Of a DNA stretch of 64,000 bases, positions 60,812-64,000 are shown piece after piece (position 1 is the first letter of the stretch; each line of letters starts with the position of its first letter). The translations under genes and the position numbers were made by a program. Source of the stretch: Tanytarsus gracilentus (lineage: Eukaryota > Arthropoda > Insecta > Diptera > Chironomidae); assembly GCA_038502055.1 (NCBI GenBank), contig JAXRKN010000043.1, forward strand, positions 7,812,001-7,876,000. Reading direction: 5' to 3'. The notes below the pieces were generated by a model. That model worked only from the letters and a program-made list of their open reading frames with translations, was not told the origin of the DNA and ran no database searches.

Positions 60812-61250
60812 CGTGCCATTGGTCAAGTGGATCAGTGGCATGGGTGTGTTTCACTGTGGAAACGGTGTGAAATGAAACATGCCTACTCTCGAGTCCTGTG
60901 TTCAAATCAGGTAAAGGTCGCATGATGACCTTTTTCGCTCGAAAGTTGATTTCTCAGCATCTACTCACTGAGTTCGGTCTGTGGACTGGTCGTAAGGTGG
61001 ATTCATGGGAATCTTACCGGAGCGGCTTGCGTTCATAGACTGTGAGTAGGCCCTTTGATGAATAACGCTTGACGTAAACGAGATTCAGAAAATGTGGTAG
61101 AACTTGCTCTGTTGAGAATCGGCCTTTCCTATGAGGCCCAATAAGGTGGTGACACTACATAGGAAGTGCATGGGATGACACTTAAATAGCTAAGACCCCT
61201 CTTGTGAAACTAATAAGAGCTTATCATTGAATATAAAGGCGCAAGTCAGT
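60812..61250 (+). mobile_element. tRNA-derived SINE-like unit
   Basis: A GC-richer island of about 440 bp in AT-rich DNA. Near its start GGTCAAGTGG (60821-60830) resembles a pol III A box and GTGTTCAAATCAGG (60898-60911) a B box; the gap of nearly 70 bp would need a long variable arm, as in serine or leucine tRNAs. The following body has no open frame and contains an inverted repeat, CTACTCAC near 60961 and GTGAGTAG near 61044. Its end near ATAAAGGCGCAAGTCAG is not sharply defined, and no target duplication was found. Confidence 0.55.
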
Positions 61251-64000
61251 TAAAAATTTCCACTTTTAATCCACTTTTAATCTTTCTTTATATTTTTTCC
61301 GGGCGGTGTATTTTTTGAATGGAATAAGAATACGAAAATTACGTGTGCTGAGACACAGCTTCTCGCTCATCTTTTCTTGAGGTTTATCGGGAAGAGATTT
61401 TTTTAATGAAAAATTATTGATTTTATTGCCAAAGAATTTTTCTATAAATTTTGCCTGCTCAATTTATAGCGTGATTTAGAAAAGGATTAGGGGATTGTTC
61501 ATAAATTGCGTACGCGAACGAGTGCACGAGATAAGAAGACTTAAAATTGTTTTATTTCAACGATGGAAAGAGGAAATTGATAGAGAAAAATGTGGAGGAG
61601 ATTTTGGGTGAAACCTTTTGTGTATAAATGTCAGATTACGTAAGGAGCGAGTTGCATATTATTTTTTGGAAAAGGCTGACGTTAAGTATTTGTAAATCGC
61701 ATTACTAAAATTGTTTTTTTAAAGCGCGATTGTTTAAATTATTTTGGTAAATTAAATTTATTGGAAGTTTATGGTTATAAAATTATCTTTATTACATTCA
61801 GTATGTTTAACAAAATTAATAAAAAAAATAAGTTTATCACATTTCTTTCATTTTTATGACTCATAAAAAGGTTTTTGAAGCATTTACAACATTTTCAATT
61901 CCAAAATCTTTTAATAGTCAAACTTTTGACTTAATGACGCGTCGTGGTAGAAAAACATCTCAATAAACAAACAAAAGTCTTCAACCGTTACCTAATTTAC
62001 ACTTAAATCCCGTTTGCCCCATCCATAAAAAATAGAAAGTAAAGACATTACTGTCAAAAATTGAAAATGGCTTTTTGAAATTTTATTTTTCTTCTTCAAC
62101 GGAAGGAATTTATTGTGAAAACTTTTAGGCGGCAAATTACATGAAAAAAAAGTCATAAAAAACTTTCCACAAAGGCTTGTATAAGGTGTGAAAAACTTTT
62201 CCTCAAACACACATTACAAAATGTTCCTTTAAAAAGGGACGAAAATATTTTCTTCTTATCGGAGAAATCTCTAATGATCCTCAACGACTGACTCAATGAA
62301 AGAGCGAGTTGAAAAATTTAATGACTCGAAATTTAAAATTTTTTTTGTGACTTTAAGAAATATTTGTAACGTATTTTTTAAATTTAAATTTTTGTGAGGA
62401 TTTAAATTAACTATAAAAGTGCTTTTAGTACTCCTCCGTCATTCCATTTTGTGTGGAGGTCGATGAGAGAAGGCAGACGCATATACACCACATAATGAGC
62501 GCAAGTTAATCTCCCAAGGCGAAAAATAATAAAATATTATTACGGCATTACACTTTTTTTGTGCCATTTGCCTTTTTACCGCTGCGCCACTCGACTCGAT
62601 GTCGCAACAACAGTGAAGTAAATGGAATGAAAAGAAGAGAGTGAGAGAGAGGGCGAAAAAAAGGATAAGGATGTAACAGTTACAGTTTTTATGGCTCTTT
62701 AATTAAAAGCAGATATCGCTGTAACACATTTTTTGCTCTCACTCGTTTGCGGTGGCGTCTCGAGATACTTTCATTGTTATTAGAAGGCTTTTTTTTCAAG
62801 CTCTCCTCTTCATCTTCCGCCTCGATCTTTCCGCCTCAGTTAATGTGAATTCCACAGTGAATGAGATGTACACAAAAAAGCGTTAGGAAAATATCGAAAA
62901 TCATCATCATCGCGTCAAATTGAATTTTCTTGTCAAGGAGTATTTTATGGGTGAGAGGAGAAAATGAATTTGCGACCATTAGTAAAATAATTAGAGTTTT
63001 TCCTTGTTATTTTCAGAAAGCTTTCAGTGATTTAATTTAAACTCGTAAAGAATTTTTCAAACACTTTAAATTGCAAAATCTAACGGAACGAAAAAAAAGA
63101 TTTCTCATTAAAAGAGAAGAAATTTAATTAATTTTCAACTATTGCACATACCAGACAATGAAGTTGAAACTTTGAAATCGAACGTAATTAAAATTTCAAG
63201 CACGAATCGCCTCCATTTTAATTCAACGCCATCGTAGAATTTCCATAACAACTGAGAACCAGCTGAAGATTCTTCACTCCGTCGAGATTGAAAATTTTCC
63301 ATTTTTCATTAAAATTGAATAGTTTCAATTAAAAGTTTTGCTCCTCACTCCTCTAGATAACCACGGCACAGCGATAACAACAATCCTTGCTGATAAAGCA
63401 TGCAACTCAAGTGTGCTGCATTAGAACTTTTGAGATTTTTTCATTCGCATAAAACCAATAGACAATACAAAGAAAAGTTTTTAGAAACTATTCACAAAAC
63501 TTTTCTTGGTTTTATTTGCTCGAACAAAGGCTTTTGTTCACACTTATTTGCACACATGCACATGCCTGAAGCGGGATTGATAAATTCAATAACAGAAATA
63601 TTTTTAATTAAAAATAAAAATTCGTTTAAGTCGGAAGTTTGAAAATGTTGAATTTTCCACCCCTAGAATTTTATTTATCGCAAACTACTTCAATAACTTT
63701 TTAAGAGTGGAAAAAACTTTTTATTTTCCATTAAAAATGATTAAGTGCTTATGCTTCAAGATATTGAACGATGTTAATTGACGGCGAGTGCTTAATTAAT
63801 TTTCTCTAAACTGCTTTTTTCCATATGATCGCAAACACAAGAGGGAATTACGATATGAAAAGGACTATTGAGATTTTCTCAAAGAGGAAAAATGTTGACA
63901 ATATATTTATCGAAAACAGATTTGAGAACGAGAGTGAGAGGAGAAAATTGATTATTGGGGTAGCGAATGATGGTGTAGAAAGAAGAAGAATGGAAAAGTT
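61251..64000. other. Non-coding sequence to the right edge
   Basis: AT-rich sequence with no exon, RNA gene or repeat that I could support. Confidence 0.4.

Overview
The window is AT-rich nuclear DNA of an insect, most likely a dipteran and possibly a chironomid-like midge. The evidence is short GT-AG introns, an arthropod-type TATA plus TCAGT initiator promoter, and genes closest to Drosophila families: clustered nicotinic receptor subunits, a divergent ionotropic receptor, an imaginal disc growth factor and a polypeptide GalNAc-transferase. The species call is inference. All family calls are from recalled family signatures; no search was run. Gene models were built by hand-joining exons and checking phase at every junction.

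Left part (1-25.2 kb): two nicotinic acetylcholine receptor (nAChR) genes lie tail to tail. On the plus strand only the last three coding exons of one subunit are inside the window (3686-4028). On the minus strand a complete alpha2-like subunit runs from 25232 down to 11227 in 16 coding exons (1713 nt, 570 residues). It resembles the Drosophila 96A cluster of alpha and beta subunits. Two unrelated plus-strand genes sit inside introns of this alpha gene. One encodes a secreted protein with about 25 repeats of 25-26 residues, each starting with a dibasic KR or RR (11808-14566, last intron). The other is a divergent ionotropic receptor (19644-21780, a 5 kb intron).

The alpha gene is unusual. The segment for ligand-binding loops B and C is cut into exons of 22, 60, 4, 19, 138, 6 and 21 nt, and loop A has its own 27-nt exon. 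The 21-nt exon encodes exactly the seven residues that hold the paired cysteines defining an alpha subunit, and it can be skipped in frame.

Middle part (25-36 kb): a divergent polypeptide N-acetylgalactosaminyltransferase (28262-30121, plus) and an IDGF-type, catalytically dead GH18 chitinase-like protein (35250-32439, minus).

Right part (36-64 kb): no protein gene could be supported. It holds two copies of a palindromic MITE-like element (38.2 and 44.7 kb), a 1.6 kb foldback element whose arms are built from GAGTTCAAAT-like motifs and which contains a 68-bp tandem repeat and a tRNA-like insertion, a (GT)21 microsatellite, a tRNA-derived SINE-like unit at 60.8 kb, and one possible untranslated exon near 54 kb. 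This stretch may be a very large intron or intergenic DNA.
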